A DNA stretch of 64,000 bases. Origin: Apium graveolens. Lineage: Eukaryota > Streptophyta > Magnoliopsida > Apiales > Apiaceae. The notes under the pieces are model-generated. The model saw only the letters and a list, made by a program, of their open reading frames with translations, did no database searches and was not told where the DNA came from. The stretch's first letter is position 1. Each line of letters begins with the position of its first letter. The stretch is from assembly GCF_009905375.1 (NCBI RefSeq), contig NC_133653.1:87088079-87152078 (forward strand). The letters are read 5' to 3'. This document shows positions 24,822-36,686 of this stretch, piece by piece. The position numbers were made by a program, and so were the translations under genes.

Positions 24822-24835
24822 AAGTTAGGGGAGAT
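24822..24835 (+). other. Polypurine tract of the SIRE-like copia
   Basis: AAGTTAGGGGAGAT directly abuts the 3' LTR start TGTTAGA. Confidence 0.8.
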
Positions 24836-25444
24836 TGTTAGATATATTTGATAATGTCATGACTAATGTGATTTATGTTTAGTTTACAGATCTTACTTAA
24901 ACAGGACAAATCAGTACTTAACTGAAATCAGCACTTATACTGAAGTTAGAACTTAAGTCATCAGTACTTAAGGTTCAGAAGATATTTATCAGAAGATAAT
25001 ATCAGGACTTAAAGGAAACGTTCAGATCAGGAAGGCAGCTGATTTACAGGAAGAGAAGATCGAGACAAACATAAGAAGAGATATGCATGAAGAAGGAATT
25101 CTATGAATAATAGAATACTTGGAAGAAAAGATATTTGATTGATATATTTTAGGAAGCAGAATTATATTCCATATCAATTAGCGATTATCTTGTAACTGTG
25201 TAGTATATAAACACAGACATAGGGTTTACACTAGAAGTGTTATCACAATCGAGAAGACTATTCATTTGTAACCCTAGCAGCTCTCGTGATATTTGTTCAT
25301 CATTGAGAGAGGACAGTTCCATACTGTAACAGAGTTTATTGTTTTGAATAAAATTTGTTTTCTGTTACTTGAGTTATTAAAGTTCAATTTGATTGTGCTA
25401 TACACTGTATTCACCCCCCTCTACAGTGTGTGTGTGACCTAATA
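24836..25444 (+). repeat. 3' LTR of the SIRE-like copia
   Basis: 609 bp, starting TGTTAGATAT; positions 24903-25444 match window bases 1-542. TATA-like box near 25203. The next base leads into the JMJ gene remnant. Confidence 0.9.
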
Positions 25445-25853
25445 TAATCACTCTAAATCTAATATTATGTCAAATAAAGAGGAAAAAATTGGTTTTCAGA
25501 CTGGATCATATTACACTTTTCAGGACTTTGAGAAAGTTGCATCTAACTTTAAAGAGTCTTATTTTGGGATCAGGGATGCAACAGTGGAAGAAATTGCGGA
25601 TCAGACTCAGAGTCCCGATGAACAAAAGAAGAGATTGGAACCTTCAATCGAAGATATTGAAGGTGAATATTTTCGAATTATTGAGAAACCAGCGGATGAA
25701 GTTAAAGTATGTGCAACTCATATTTTAGTACTTTTTCTTGTATTATTTTAATACCTTTACACATTACATGACGGTGCTCCTTTAATATCTTAGGTATACT
25801 ATGGAGCTGACCTAGAAACTGCAGCATTTGGGAGTGGTTTCCCGAGAAAATAA

Positions 25854-26220
<367 letters not shown>

Positions 26221-26317
26221 CCCTCCGTCAAGCTGGTGCTTAGAGATTCCACATGCCCAGCTTGCAAACTAATTCATTAAAACTGTGTGTTGGCAAACCC
26301 TTCATCAATATATCAGC

Positions 26318-28325
26318 CTACTGTAATCTGCTCGGAATATACACAACACATAATTCTTTTTCTTCGATCTTTTCTTTGATGAAGCATCTATCTATTTCAA
26401 CGTGCTTCATTCTGTCATGATGAACCAGATTATGTGCCATGTTAATTGCTGATTTGTTGTCACAGAACAATCTCAGTGGCTCAGTTCTTCGCATTTTTAA
26501 CTCCGTAAGTAAGCGTTTAATCCAAATCAACTCGCATATACCTTGAGCAAGAGCTCTAAGTTCTGCTTCAGCACTGCTACGAGCTACGACTGATTATTTC
26601 TTACTCCTCCAAGTGACTAGGTTACCCCAGACCTAAATGTAATACCCAGTTATCGATTTTCTATCTTCAACTGATCCTGCCCAGTCCGCATCTGTAAAGG
26701 CTTCAACACTACGATCTGCATTCTTTTTAAACAATAATCCATTCCCTGGTGTTTTCTTGAGATACCACAAAATTCTATATACAGCTTCTTGGTGTCTTTC
26801 CAGAGGATCATGCATGTATTGACTAACCAGGCTTACGGCAAATGCAATGTCGGACCTTGTATGAGATAGGTAGATCAATTTTCCCACCAGCCGTTGGTAC
26901 ATTCCTTTGTCAACTGGATTTCCATTTTTTTACTTGTTTAAACGTGCTTTTAGGTTCAACAGGTGTTGCCGCAGGTTTACATCCACTCATTCCAGTTTCT
27001 TTGAGAAGATTGAGAATATATTTTCTTTGAGATATCACAATTCCTTGTTTTGTTCTTGCAACTTCCATTCCTAGAAAATACTTCATTGGACCAAGATCCT
27101 TTACTTCAAAATCCTGGGCTAACATATCTTTAAGGTTTCCATGCTCTATATGATCATCACCTGTTATTATCATGTCATCAACATAGGCAATGAGGATGCT
27201 TATCTTACCCTCACTTGAGTGTTTGAAGAATAAGATGTGATCTGATTGAGCCTGTTTATATTTGTGCCTTTGCATCACTTGTTTAAACCTTTTAAACCAT
27301 ACCAAAGGAGATTGTTTTAAACCATAGATAGAATTTTTCAGGAGGCAAACATTTCCTGTTCCATATCCTTTTTCAAAACCTGGAGGAATTTTCATGAAAA
27401 TTTCTCTTCCAAATATCTGTTAAGAAAAGCATTCTTAACATCTAGTTGTTGTAAGGGCCAGTCAAGATTGGCTGCAATGGATAATAGAACTCTCACCATG
27501 TTTAATTTTGCAACTGGGGTAAATGTCTCATTGTAGTCCACACCATACTTTTGAGTGAACCCTTTCGCAACCAGCCTTGCTTTATATCGGTCTATTGTTC
27601 CGTCAGCTTTATGTTTCACCGTAAATACCCATTTGCATCCTACCACATGTTTGTTCATAGGTTGCTTGACTATAGACCATGTGTTGTTAGCTTTTAGTGC
27701 CCTGATTTCTTCATACACTGCTTTCCTCCATTCTTTGTGTGATAGAGCTTCAGAAATATTTTTTGGAATTACTACTTGATCAACTTTGGCCAGGAAAGAT
27801 CTATAGTAGGGGGCTAATCTGCTGTAGCAGACATATTTGGATATTGGATGTTGAGTACAAGTTCGAACACCTTTTCGTTTTGCAATTGGTAGCTCAAGCT
27901 CATGCCCATTTGTACTTAAAGGCTCATTAATTGGAAAATCATATGCAATAGGGACAAGAGAGTGATCACTTACATTGGGATTAGTCTCTAGGTTAGACTC
28001 ATGAGATGTTGGAGTAGCAGTTGACTGTATTACTTTATGATTATTTCGTCGCCGAGAGTAAACTAAGATTTCCTTATTTAGACAACTGAGACGGTGGTAG
28101 TTGTTCAACAAGACTTGTATCATTTTCTAAGATATTAGGAATAACTTTAGGAAGACAAGTATTCCAACTAGAAACATCACTGACATTACCTCCCTGAAGT
28201 GAATAGTTGGGATAAAAAGGTTGTTCTTCATTGAATGTAACATCAAATATGACATACATAGGACGAGTAGGAGGATGATAGCACTTGTACCCCTTTTTTG
28301 TAGTACTATAACCCAAAAAAATCAT
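26318..28325 (-). pseudogene. Copia-2 reverse transcriptase and RNase H
   Basis: Minus-strand frames in succession: 28325-28074 (integrase tail, IFLGYSTTKKGYKCYHP), 28123-27392 (RT start: [48 protein letters not shown]), 27395-26910 (palm motif LIAYVDDMIITGDD and LGPMKYFLGMEVA), 26902-26633 (YQRLVGKLIYLSHTRSDIAF) and 26530-26318 (RNase H: LFCDNKSAINMAHN, then HVEIDRCFIKEKI). The YVDD catalytic pair is intact, but at least four frame changes or stops prevent a full product. Confidence 0.9.
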
Positions 28326-28420
28326 TTCAGGACTCGGGGATCAAATTTGGATTGATTTGGACCAAGTGAATGAACATAAGAAGTACATCTAAATGTTTTT
28401 AGTGGAAGCTGAGAAATAAG

Positions 28421-29476
28421 TTATGTATTTGGATATGTTTTAAGAAGTATGGAGAGTGGAGTATGATATTTTAGCACTCGAGATGGCATTCGATTGATAA
28501 GGTATGTAGCAGTAAGGATAGCCTCGCCCCAAAAAAAAATTGGAACAGAAGTTGTGAACAAGAGGGCTCTAGCAGTTTCCAATATGTGTATATTTTTGCG
28601 TTCAGCAATCCCATTTTGTTGCGGTGTACCCGTACAAGAGCTTTTATGATTGATTCCTTGAGAGAGAAGATATTCACCTAGAATGGAGTTGAAATACTCC
28701 GTTCCATTGTCTGTGTGCAATATTTGAAGATTTTCTTTGAATTGGTTTTTTATCATAGAATGAAATTTTTTGAATGTCAAGGCAACATCAGATTTGTTTT
28801 TAAGAAAATATACCCAACTAACACGTGTGTGATCATCAATAAATGTAATAAACCATCTTGTATTTGAAGTGTTTGTTATTCTAGATGGTCCCCGGGTGTC
28901 ACTATGAATTAGAGTAAAGGGCTGAGTTGATTTGTAAGGAATAGAACGGAAAATAGCACGAGTATGTTTAGCCAATTGACAAATTTCACATTTAAACATG
29001 CTCAAGTTTTTATTCAGAAACAACTTGGGAAACAGATACTTTAAATATGGAAAACTCGGGTGGCCTAGTCTATAATGCCATCGCATAATATCATTATTAC
29101 CAAAAGAAACACAACTAGAAACAAAAGCATTATTCACTTGAGCATGAGGAGAAGTATCAAAGTAATACAGCCCACTACATGCCTTCGCATTCCCAATCGT
29201 CTTCCCCGATGACATATCCTGAAAAGTACAATAAAGTGGTGAGAAAGAGGCAAAGCACTTTTGGTCTTGAGTTATTTTACTAACAGAAAGAAGATTACAT
29301 GATAGATTAGGGACATGAAGAACATCTTTAAGGATGATGGAAGGTGACAAAAATATAGTTCCTTTACCAGCAACAGAAGAAAGTGAACCATCTGCCACTT
29401 TAATTTTTTGGTAAGGTATATACGTGATAAACTTATCTGATTGACCAGTCATGTAGTCTGAAGCACCTGAATCCAC
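28421..29476 (-). pseudogene. Copia-2 protease-integrase segment
   Basis: A 351-codon open frame starting at MDSGASDYMTG (aspartic protease active site). It continues through the GAG_pre-integrase region (MRWHYRLGHPSFPYLKYLF with CEICQLAKHTR zinc-binding residues) and the integrase core (IHSDTRGPSR, LQILHTDNGTEYF, GTPQQNGIAERKN), whose D-D-E residues are visible. The frame ends at the integrase tail, where the next segment lies in another frame. Confidence 0.92.
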
Positions 29477-29877
29477 TATCCAATGAGAGTTTTGAACAGT
29501 GAGGGCAGTAGAAATACCTTGCTTTTCAGGATTAGAAAATTCTGGTGTAGCTGATGGAGTGGAAGAAGGATTGAGCAGTTGACGGAGTTGCTTTATTTGA
29601 GCTTCAGATAAGGAATAAGACTCGGTTGAGGAGGCAGCAGCAGTGAAAGCTCGATTCCTGGACGATTTCCTGGACGAGGCTGGTTAGGTGTAGGAGGCTT
29701 CCGTTCAGTAGAAGGCTGGTTAAAAGAGTGATGTTTCCAGTCACTTGGCTTACCATGGATTACCCAACATGTTTCTTTACTGTGACCAACTTTGTTGCAG
29801 TGGGTACACCAAGGTCGTTCTCGATGAATATTTGAACGATGAGCAGCAAGAGCAGATTGATTAGCAGCAAGAGCAGA

Positions 29878-30692
29878 TTAATCTGTATCAACTACAATTG
29901 GAGATCCCAACATGACTCTTTTGCGGCTCTCCTCTCGACGGACTTCAACAAATGCTTGTCGAACAGATGGAAGGGGATTCTTTCCTAACAAACGACCACG
30001 AACTTCATCAAGTTCACGGTTAAGGCCATGAAGAAAATAGAAAAGTCTCTCATGATCAAGCATTTTTTGATAATAAGAAGCATCATCAGAACATTTCCAT
30101 TCAGGATTATAAAACATATCAATTTTGTGCCACAAGTTATAAAAAGTGTTATAGTATTGTGTCACCATAAGAGAATTTTGACGCTGGTCTCTAAGTTTTG
30201 ATTTGAGTTCAAAAACTTGGGCCGAGTTCTCCAAATCAGAGTATGCTTCCTAAACGGTTTCCCATATTTCTTTGGCAGTAGAAAGAAATAAGTACGTCTT
30301 ACCAATATCTACCTCCATTGAGTTGATTAACCAGGCCATAATCAGAGAGTTTTCAGCTTCCTACTTGGAATAGGATGGGTCACTAAAATTTGGAGCTACA
30401 ATAGATCCAGTCAAATAGCCCAAACGTCCTCTACCCCGAAGGACATCTTGACAGATTGTGACCATTGAAGAAAATTCTGGCCATTTAGTTTGTGAATAGT
30501 TATTTGAAGAGAGTTTTGATTGTCAAAAGCCATATGAGAAGCATCAGAAGTATTTTGAGGGATAGATGCATCTGCTGAATTGTTTTTAGAGACTGTGGAA
30601 TCTGAAGTATTATCTAGAGAGCCTTCCATGAATATAACTAGGCTGTGAGCGATAAGGGTTTTCAGAATTCTTAGGTAAAGCTCTGATACCAT
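29878..30692 (-). pseudogene. Copia-2 gag
   Basis: Two frames: 30692-30411 (ITIHKLNGQNFLQWSQSVKM, the N-terminal gag motif) and 30234-29878 (LHGLNRELDEVRGRLLGKN, VRREESRKRVMLG), typical of plant copia UBN2-type gag. Stops separate them. The short stretch 29477-29877 contains a zinc-knuckle-like Cys/His piece in a shifted frame. Confidence 0.87.
30680..30691 (-). other. Copia-2 primer-binding site
   Basis: GCTCTGATACCA, the minus-strand complement of TGGTATCAGAGC, abutting the LTR at 30692. Confidence 0.9.
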
Positions 30693-30904
30693 GTAGAAAT
30701 CAGAATTTCTTATATTCTTATTTAATAAGAATGATGCCTTTATATAGGCTTTCTACAGACAAGAGAATATACAATAATAACTACCTACGATTCTGTATAA
30801 CTAAGTCAGCCTATAATTAATCTAACTATATCAATTATACAACTTGATTCCCCATTTATAGGGAACTGAATATGAACAGAATATTATAGATTGTATCTTC
30901 AACA
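30692..30904 (-). repeat. Copia-2 LTR (5' in element orientation)
   Basis: 213 bp, TGTAGAAATC to CTTCAACA on the plus strand, matching 25987-26220. Confidence 0.9.
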
Positions 30905-31193
30905 ATCATTTTGCTGGGTAATTATCTTAACTCTAAACAATTTATCTTCTCGTCAAGAAACAAAAATGGACTCTGGCTGTTAGAAATTGATATGTATAAG
31001 TTTCTTTGAAGTAGTAAATGTACTTGAATGGCATAAAAGTGAAAGATAACATCATCAGGAGAATGTGTCAATAGTTCCAAAAGTTGGCTAGTATACAAAT
31101 GATAAGTACATATGTTGTTGTTGTAGCCTAAGCTACCCAAACTCGGCTTTTCAGTACGGATACAGATATGGTTTTAAGTGTCAGATTCTTAAT

Positions 31194-31330
31194 GGCTTAA
31201 ATCTCAAAATAGTCACTAAACTCAGGGTCATATATCAAAAAAATCATTCTAGTTATCAGGGACTCGATTGCACCACTCTAGTTGAGAGTAATGACCGCCC
31301 CGTTAAATTTTAAATGTTGACCTAACGGAA
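31194..31330 (+). repeat. MULE terminal inverted repeat, left
   Basis: Begins GGCTTAAATCTCAAAATAGT; pairs with the reverse complement of 32854-32990. Confidence 0.92.
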
Positions 31331-31649
31331 AGCTATTGACTTTGACATGCATATTTGATTTAATTAAATAAGGAGTAGGTGGCACGTGACTAGATAAATA
31401 TGGAATTTATCATTTATCTAAATAACAGTTGAAACCCATTTAAGACATATATTAGATACATACACACGATACATATAAGAGATACACACAAACCCATATT
31501 AACAGATTATGTTCTGAAAAGATAATCATACTGTATATATATGTTGGGATGAATATGATATGGGATCATTAAAGGAGAATGCCATGATGTATGTGCAAAT
31601 ATTAGCAGCATTTCTCAAACTGAACAAGACAAGCAGGTGGCTGCTCAGG

Positions 31650-32306
31650 TGGCATTTCTCAACTTTACAGCACAAGGTAATCTTAGGACATCTCCATGAC
31701 ACCAGGAGACACCTTGTCTTCAGACGATGAAACACGCATCTTTTCAACAAATTCTCCGAGAGTCTGGGCTTGTTCATCTACAAATAGTTGTGTAGTATGA
31801 TAATAAACCTTCACATACCATGGGACAACTTGAAAGATATAAACCCGCAACCCACATCTTTCTTCATTTACATCATCAGTTTGGATAATACATTTCCGTC
31901 CACTAGATTCCAAGGAGATAGCTATAGCTCCCCTCACATTCCCACTTCCTGTTAGAAACCTGCTAGCAGATAATGGTGCCTTTGGAGATGACCAAACGAC
32001 AGGATTTATCCAACTAAACTCAAGGTCAAACGGCTTAGAGGCTTCAGTATCCTCAACTGAATATTCGAATAAGATGGATGGATTTTTGTGCAGAGTATTT
32101 ACTTCTTCAATGACCTTGTTAGGGGGGATTGACAGTTCAAAGTTTGGGTTACTCCAAGAGTTTTCTATCGAATTGTTGTCAACCTCATAACCCTCATTTT
32201 CCCTCCACGAACTTTTAAGGGTAGAAACTAAGCCTCCTTCTAACAAAACATACACAGTACTCTCTGCAAGAACACATTTACCGCCTAGTTCCCTTCCAAA
32301 TAATGA
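31650..32306 (-). pseudogene. Captured PIG-T (GPI transamidase subunit) fragment
   Basis: Minus-strand frame reads GRELGGKCVLAEST, then the 190-codon open stretch 32255-31683 with LLEGGLVSTLKSSWREN, PSILFEYSVEDTEASKPFDL, ASRFLTGSGNVRGAIAISLE, VYIFQVVPWYVKVYYHTTQL and KVSPGVMEMS. These match the lumenal domain of PIG-T/Gpi16, the ER protein that stabilises the GPI transamidase complex. After MEMS a frameshift leads to LRLPCAV, also PIG-T-like, then similarity fades near 31650. Both the N-terminus and the membrane-spanning C-terminus are absent. No introns are visible within the captured stretch, so either one exon or a processed copy was captured. Confidence 0.85.
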
Positions 32307-32627
32307 GCTTCCAATACATTATTTGAAAATAGTGCGTAGTGGTATAGCTTGGGGTCTTCTAGTTTTTCCTAATTTGGGAAGTGTCTTTCAGAAGTATTCA
32401 ATGTGAAGTACTCCGTTGTAAGGCGCAGTGGGAGACAGTGAAGACCTTTGGGAAGCGTTTTTGTAGTTAGGTGTGTCAAAAACAAGGTCTGCTTCTTGTG
32501 GACTCGGAGCTGCTCTTCTGTTGAGTGAATAATAGCACGAAGCTTCTTTACAACAGCAAAACAATCATCTTGCATTTGCCTGCCCTTGACCAACGTCTCT
32601 TTCATTGCTTTTAACTTTTCCATAACA
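32300..32627 (-). pseudogene. Captured galacturonosyltransferase (GAUT) fragment
   Basis: Minus-strand frame reads MEKLKAMKETLVKGRQMQD, LRAIIHSTEEQLRVHKKQT, TTKTLPKGLHCLPLRLTTE, ending HFPN then TAG at 32369, and continues in the same frame with EKLEDPKLYHYALFSNNVLE. This is the stem region and the beginning of the GT8 catalytic domain of plant GAUT1/3/4-type proteins, Golgi enzymes that make pectic homogalacturonan. The similarity stops near 32305, where PIG-T sequence begins in a different frame. The stop fits a CAG-to-TAG change. Confidence 0.85.
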
Positions 32628-32725
32628 ACCCCACATTCACTTATAAAACCCCACATTCACTTATAATTACAAATGTTAGCAGAACGGCTAACATGGAAAG
32701 GATTGCACCCCCACATTCACTTATC
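32628..32725 (+). repeat. CCCCACATTCACTTAT short direct repeats
   Basis: The 16-mer occurs at about 32629, 32649 and 32708, next to the GAUT breakpoint. It looks like filler made when the fragment was captured. Confidence 0.7.
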
Positions 32726-32853
32726 TGCACTACAAATATATACACACATGTCTGTATAATAATGTGTATATATATCATAACTTAGCTGGATGTCTATTTT
32801 CAAAATAATATATTTTTTAATCATTTCAGGACAGTCAACTATGCCACATGGAC

Positions 32854-32990
32854 TTCTGTTAGGTCAACAGTTAAAATTTAACGGGGCTGTCATTACTCAC
32901 AACTAGAGTAGTGCAATTGAGTCCCCGATAACTAGAGTGGTATTTTTGATATATGACCATGAATTTAATGACTACTTTCAGATTTAAGCC
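32854..32990 (-). repeat. MULE terminal inverted repeat, right
   Basis: Reverse complement begins GGCTTAAATCTGAAAGTAGT and follows the left TIR through the GACCTAAC(A/G)GAA segment. Confidence 0.92.
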
Positions 32991-33437
32991 GATTCTTAAT
33001 TTCAATGAGGATTTTTGGATATGGAGGTAAAATTGGGCCACAGGTGGTGAAACTGGTGACTCGCAAGCAAGTGTGCGGCATTTTTCTAATTTATTTTCAA
33101 TTTTGGATCACTGTCCTTATATTTAGATATGATCATTCACTACACAAAATTACAAGGATAATCTAGATTCTGTTTATTATCAGATAGTTAGAGATTGATA
33201 TTATGAAGTGTAATATTGAAACATGAAGGATGTGACTCAAATTCCTCACGCATGTTGTGTTTTATCCAACATAAGTAGGACGACAAAACTGAGCAGTTTG
33301 TGCAGAGACTGTAACCTCTTCATCTACTTACGTGGAACAGTATATAATCTCAAGCATTATTAGATAATTGTCGTCTCTTGGAGTTTATGATGAACATCTA
33401 TCTCTCTTTTTACCTCTGAGCCATTTCTTGTTGTTAG

Positions 33438-33752
<315 letters not shown>

Positions 33753-34012
33753 AGTGGTATCAGAGCTTCAGGTTATAAACGGTCCATAACAATCTCAGAT
33801 GGGCTCCAGAAGTGACCTAGGAAGAGGCAGATGGGCTTTCCCCAGAATGGGCTCAAGGAAAAGGCAGACGGGCCTTCCAGTATGGGCCTAGGGGGAGCAG
33901 ATAGCCAGATGGACTTTCAGTATGGGTCAAGGGGGAGCCTGGTCATATTGAAGGAGGCAGAATCAACTGGTGTCGGGCCCGATGTGTGAAGGGGGAGATC
34001 TCTGATACCACT

Positions 34013-34192
34013 TGTTGGGCTTGCTGAGCAGACATAACTCCACATTAATATGATATTGTCCGCTTTGGGCCGAGCCCTCACGGGTTTGTTTTTGGGCACC
34101 TCCCAAAAGGCCTCATACTAATTGGAGTTATCTGGCTGCTTATATTCTAGCAAACTGCCCCTCCCACAAACGATGTGGGACAACTCCTAACA
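34013..34192 (-). repeat. TRIM LTR copy 2 (inverted)
   Basis: Starts TGTTGGGCTTGC, ends CTCCTAACA; PBS complement at 34000-34011 on its left. Confidence 0.88.
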
Positions 34193-34438
34193 ATCTCCCC
34201 CTTCACACATCGGGCCCGACACCTGTCGATTCTGCCTCCTTCAGTGTGACCAGGCTCCCCCTCGACCCATACTGAAAGTCCATCTGGCTATCTGCTCCCC
34301 CTAGGCCCATACTGGAAGGCTCGTCTGCCTTTTTCCTTGAGCCCATTCTGGGGCAAGCCCATCTGCCTCTTCCTAGATCACTTCTGGAGCCCATCTGAGA
34401 TTGTTATGGACCGTTTCAACCATAGCTCTGATACCACT

Positions 34439-34618
34439 TGCTGGGCTTGCTGAGCAGGCCTAACTCCACATTAGTATGATATTGTCCGCTCTGGGCCGAG
34501 CCCTCACGGTTTTGGTTTTGGGCACCTCCCAAAAGGCCTTATACTAATTGGAGTTATCTGGCTGCTTATATTCTAGCAAACTGCCCCTCCCACAAACGAT
34601 GTGGGACAACTCCTAACA
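34439..34618 (-). repeat. TRIM LTR copy 3 (inverted)
   Basis: Starts TGCTGGGCTTGC; shared by the two tandem minus-strand units. Confidence 0.88.
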
Positions 34619-34865
34619 ATCTCCCCCTTCACACATCGGGCCCGACGCCTGTCGATTCTGCCTCCTGATTATGTGACCAGACTCCCCCTCGACCCATACT
34701 GGAAGTCCATCTGGCTATCTGCTCCCCCTAGGCCCATACTGGAAGGTCCACCTGCCTTTTCCTTGAGCCCATTCTGGGGCAAGCCCATCTGCCTCTTCCT
34801 AGGTCCATTCTGGAGCCCACGTGAGATTGTTATGGACCGTTATAACCTGAAGCTCTGATACCACT

Positions 34866-35045
34866 TGTTGGGCTTGCTGGGCAGACCTAACTCCACATTA
34901 GTATGATATTGTTCGCTTTGGGCTGAGCCCGCATGGGTTTGTTTTTGGGCACCTCCCAAAAGGTCTCATACTAATTGGAGTTGTTTGGCTGCTTATATTT
35001 TAGCAAACTGCCCCTCCCACAAACGATGTGGGACAACTCCTAACA
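34866..35045 (-). repeat. TRIM LTR copy 4 (inverted)
   Basis: Ends CTCCTAACA at 35045, where JMJ-derived sequence resumes. Confidence 0.88.
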
Positions 35046-35558
35046 TTCGCTACATAAGCCACTTTATAAGCGCATTGTTTAATTGTGCTTCTCGAGTCCA
35101 TTATTATTATTGTCCTTCGAATTACACTTCTCCAAATGTTTTATTGCAATATGTACAGTTTACTTTGTTAATTGAATGAAACACTGAATTTAGCCTTTAT
35201 TCATCACACACAAATAAAGAGTACTTGAGTTTACGTGGTTCTACATGAATGTGTATTATCTTGTCAGGTATGCTTTGCTTTTAAGCTTTCTGTTTGAAGA
35301 GATAGGCATATATATACCAAATCACGATTTTGTTAACAGCGGGCTATGTAATTTTTGTGTATCTCCAAGATGCCTCCATCTGTTTATGCTGCAACCCCAT
35401 AATCCGTAATTACTTCTACTTTGTTTCTGAAGCTTTCGTGATTTTTTTTATTTGCTTTCGTGTTAAGGTTGGTGATAACTTGTACTTCAAATGATTAAAG
35501 CAGAGCTGTGTGCTCTGAATTAGATGCATTCACATATTATTATGAGATCATTTTTTGA

Positions 35559-35855
<297 letters not shown>

Positions 35856-36161
35856 TAAACAGATTGATTGAAGCATTAGAAGAGAAATTAGTTTCCTTAA
35901 AAGCATGGGATCGGCAGATCTAGGAATGAAGGACAATCAGTCTGGTACAAGGAGTGACTCAAGAACTGAATCTACTGCAGTGAGTATTCTGCCTGGAGTT
36001 GCATGGAGGAGGAGATTGATAAAAGTTCTTCCAAAACAAATGCTTTTAGAGGCTCATCATTCTTTTATAAAGTTAACGCACTTTTTTGTTTCTCCCATTA
36101 TTGGATTTATTCTTTCAATTATTGCCATAAAATAAAAGAGATCCGCAGCATGAAATGCAGA

Positions 36162-36686
36162 TGCTACTCATGCAGTTGTTCTAAAATTAATGGTAAATCG
36201 CAATGAAGTTTATGACACCTTGGGTTAAATAACCTCCCCTCCCCCCTCCCCCAAATTAAGACTTGTGTTTAAGCTTTTTTTCCCCTTGGAGAAACTTGTG
36301 TTTTAAGTTTTTTTTCCCATAAAAGGAGAAACTTTTGTTTAAGTTTTTTTCCCCTTGAATGGCATTGGTATGCCTTGTATGTTGTATATCACAATGATTT
36401 TGTTTGCACTGATGAACCAAAAAAAGAGATCAAGACATTGGTATTAACATAATAAACAACTTAGGTTGTAGTGTATCATAGTATAAAACACACAACTTTT
36501 GTTTTTTTTTTCATATTTTACTTCTAGAGGGGGGAGCAAGGAGCCAAAATACTAAACCACCTTTAGCCATAGGGGTTGTTTAAGCAGTAACACACTACGC
36601 TATCAATGAATTCTCGAACTCAAATTTTTTATTGTCACTTCGGCAAATGGAAAAACGAAAGAGAGAAGAAGAAACTCCAATTCTAA
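36162..36686. other. Spacer between JMJ remnant and BAHD gene
   Basis: Contains a C-run (CCTCCCCTCCCCCCTCCCCC near 36230-36250) and about three imperfect 35-45 bp units with CTTGTGTTTAAG followed by T-runs and CCCC (36258-36358). No gene seen; it should include the 3' UTR of the BAHD gene. Confidence 0.6.

Larger units (their letters stand above)
1..25444 (+). mobile_element. Ty1/copia element, SIRE/Maximus-like, RT-less, with nested gypsy insertion
   Basis: The first 542 bases match 24903-25444, giving two direct LTRs; the 3' LTR begins TGTTAGATAT at 24836 and follows a purine tract, so about 67 bases of the 5' LTR lie left of the window. A primer-binding site for initiator Met-tRNA follows the 5' LTR. 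Order seen: LTR, PBS, gag, (gypsy insertion), rest of gag, protease, integrase, long non-coding stretch with one small ORF, long accessory ORF, PPT, LTR. I see no reverse transcriptase or RNase H motifs after integrase, so it is non-autonomous as it stands. By eye I count about 20 differences over the 542 shared LTR bases. The extra ORF between pol and the 3' LTR is the layout known for SIRE/Maximus elements; lineage is inferred from layout, not from an RT tree. Confidence 0.9.
31184..33000 (-). mobile_element. Pack-MULE-like Mutator element carrying two captured gene fragments
   Basis: Long inverted termini (31194-31330 and 32854-32990, about 137 bp, roughly 85% matched by eye), both beginning GGCTTAAATCT when read inward. 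A perfect 10-bp target duplication GATTCTTAAT (31184-31193, 32991-33000) flanks them. Long TIRs and 9-11 bp duplications are the mark of Mutator-like elements. The 1797-bp element has no transposase; its interior holds minus-strand host-gene pieces (PIG-T and GAUT). It lies in what was an intron of the JMJ gene. Confidence 0.93.

Noticed and set aside
26842..28000. Plus-strand ORFs over copia-2
   Set aside because: They are shadows of the minus-strand RT frames.
31683..32255. Functional PIG-T gene
   Set aside because: Only the lumenal middle is present, inside transposon TIRs, without start, C-terminal membrane part or intact ends.
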